From Paraclostridium dentum (GTDB lineage Bacteria; Bacillota; Clostridia; Peptostreptococcales; Peptostreptococcaceae), in contig NZ_WIPK01000005.1 in the NCBI RefSeq assembly GCF_012922555.1, positions 124,001-188,000 on the forward strand: a DNA stretch of 64,000 nt, written 5' to 3'. Of the stretch, positions 63,824 through 64,000 are shown piece by piece; the first letter of the stretch is position 1, and each line of letters starts with the position of its first letter. The translations under genes were made by a program, and so were the position numbers. The notes under the pieces are model-generated. The model made no database searches, was not told where the DNA came from, and saw only the letters and a program-made list of their open reading frames with translations.

Positions 63824-64000
63824 TTATAATACTCTTCCTATACTGTTCATTTTATTTTTATGTTCTAAATGTTTTTCATCCACATAATTCTTTATCTTTG
63901 ACTTAAATATTTCTTCATCGAAGGTTAATGCGTGTTTTCTTATATCTGCTTTATCCCAATTCATTTTTTCAAACTGCTTTACAGCCTTAACTAGTTCATC
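63824..64000 (-). CDS. glycosyltransferase, C-terminal end only
   Basis: The last 58 codons of a gene that enters from the right edge. AVKQFEKMNWDKADIRKHAL, TFDEEIFKSKI and a charged tail are typical of the C-terminal helix of GT4 (group 1) glycosyltransferases. Stop TAA at 63824-63826, followed after 19 bp by manC. The catalytic part is outside the window. Confidence 0.7.
   Translation of the reverse strand, partial: DELVKAVKQFEKMNWDKADIRKHALTFDEEIFKSKIKNYVDEKHLEHKNKMNSIGRVL

Noticed and set aside
1-64000. tRNA or rRNA genes, prophage, insertion sequences
   Set aside because: None seen: no tRNA-like cloverleaf sequences, no transposase or phage structural genes, no IS-type terminal repeats.

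Overview
The window is AT-rich, low-GC Firmicutes DNA from an anaerobic, spore-forming member of the Clostridia. The marks are a spore-type transpeptidase/SEDS pair (SpoVD/SpoVE-like), an alpha/beta SASP, a one-piece pyruvate:ferredoxin oxidoreductase, a DNPR-type (meso-DAP) MurE, a T-box leader and dense oppositely oriented hairpin terminators. Gene content and order, above all a close relative of the Clostridioides difficile solitary methyltransferase CamA beside ptsH-ptsI, a patatin-like gene and a spore/cell-wall amidase, point to the Peptostreptococcaceae (Clostridioides/Paraclostridium/Romboutsia neighbourhood). That placement is inference from remembered sequences, not a database search. 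Almost everything is on the minus strand.

Layout. 1-12421: division and cell-wall (dcw) cluster. It has three transcription blocks read right to left: cpsB-like/lgt/rsmH, then ftsL-like/spoVD, then murF-mraY-murD-spoVE/ftsW-murG-murA, with hairpin terminators between blocks. murE sits apart at 17829-19283. 12631-16305: two M16 peptidases, one with and one without the zinc motif, behind a membrane-tethered ferrochelatase-fold protein. 16419-17516: ychF on the plus strand, followed by a 312-bp gap with a long perfect inverted repeat and a second nested hairpin region. 19481-28805: pyruvate:ferredoxin oxidoreductase, deoC, a cysteine-rich HxlR regulator, a lone PduL, and aroC-aroB-aroA with overlapping genes.

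28850-35192: an iron-sulfur flavoprotein, a GAF/PP2C (RsbU/SpoIIE-like) phosphatase, several small unknown genes, a SASP, a BaiN-like flavoprotein and a PAP2 phosphatase. 35269-38887: mannose-family PTS (EIIB-EIIC-EIID-EIIA) downstream of a ROK sugar kinase. 38990-42714: hpt, a HisC/CobD-like PLP enzyme, a DUF1232 protein and asnA, whose leader is a T-box with an AAC (Asn) specifier. 42927-50188: ptsH-ptsI, patatin, a STAS-like protein, the CamA-like methyltransferase, an amidase and a divergent UppS paralogue.

50343-64000: surface functions. These include a lipoprotein, manA, an amidase-domain protein, an LCP ligase, an exported DUF4214/SH3/lysozyme-like protein with a 36-bp tandem repeat, three glycosyltransferases (one cut by the window edge), a Wzy/WaaL-like polymerase or ligase, a phosphohexomutase and manC. 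manA, the mutase and manC together could make GDP-mannose for a wall-linked polysaccharide, with the LCP protein as candidate attachment enzyme. The most notable finding is the CamA-like solitary adenine methyltransferase.
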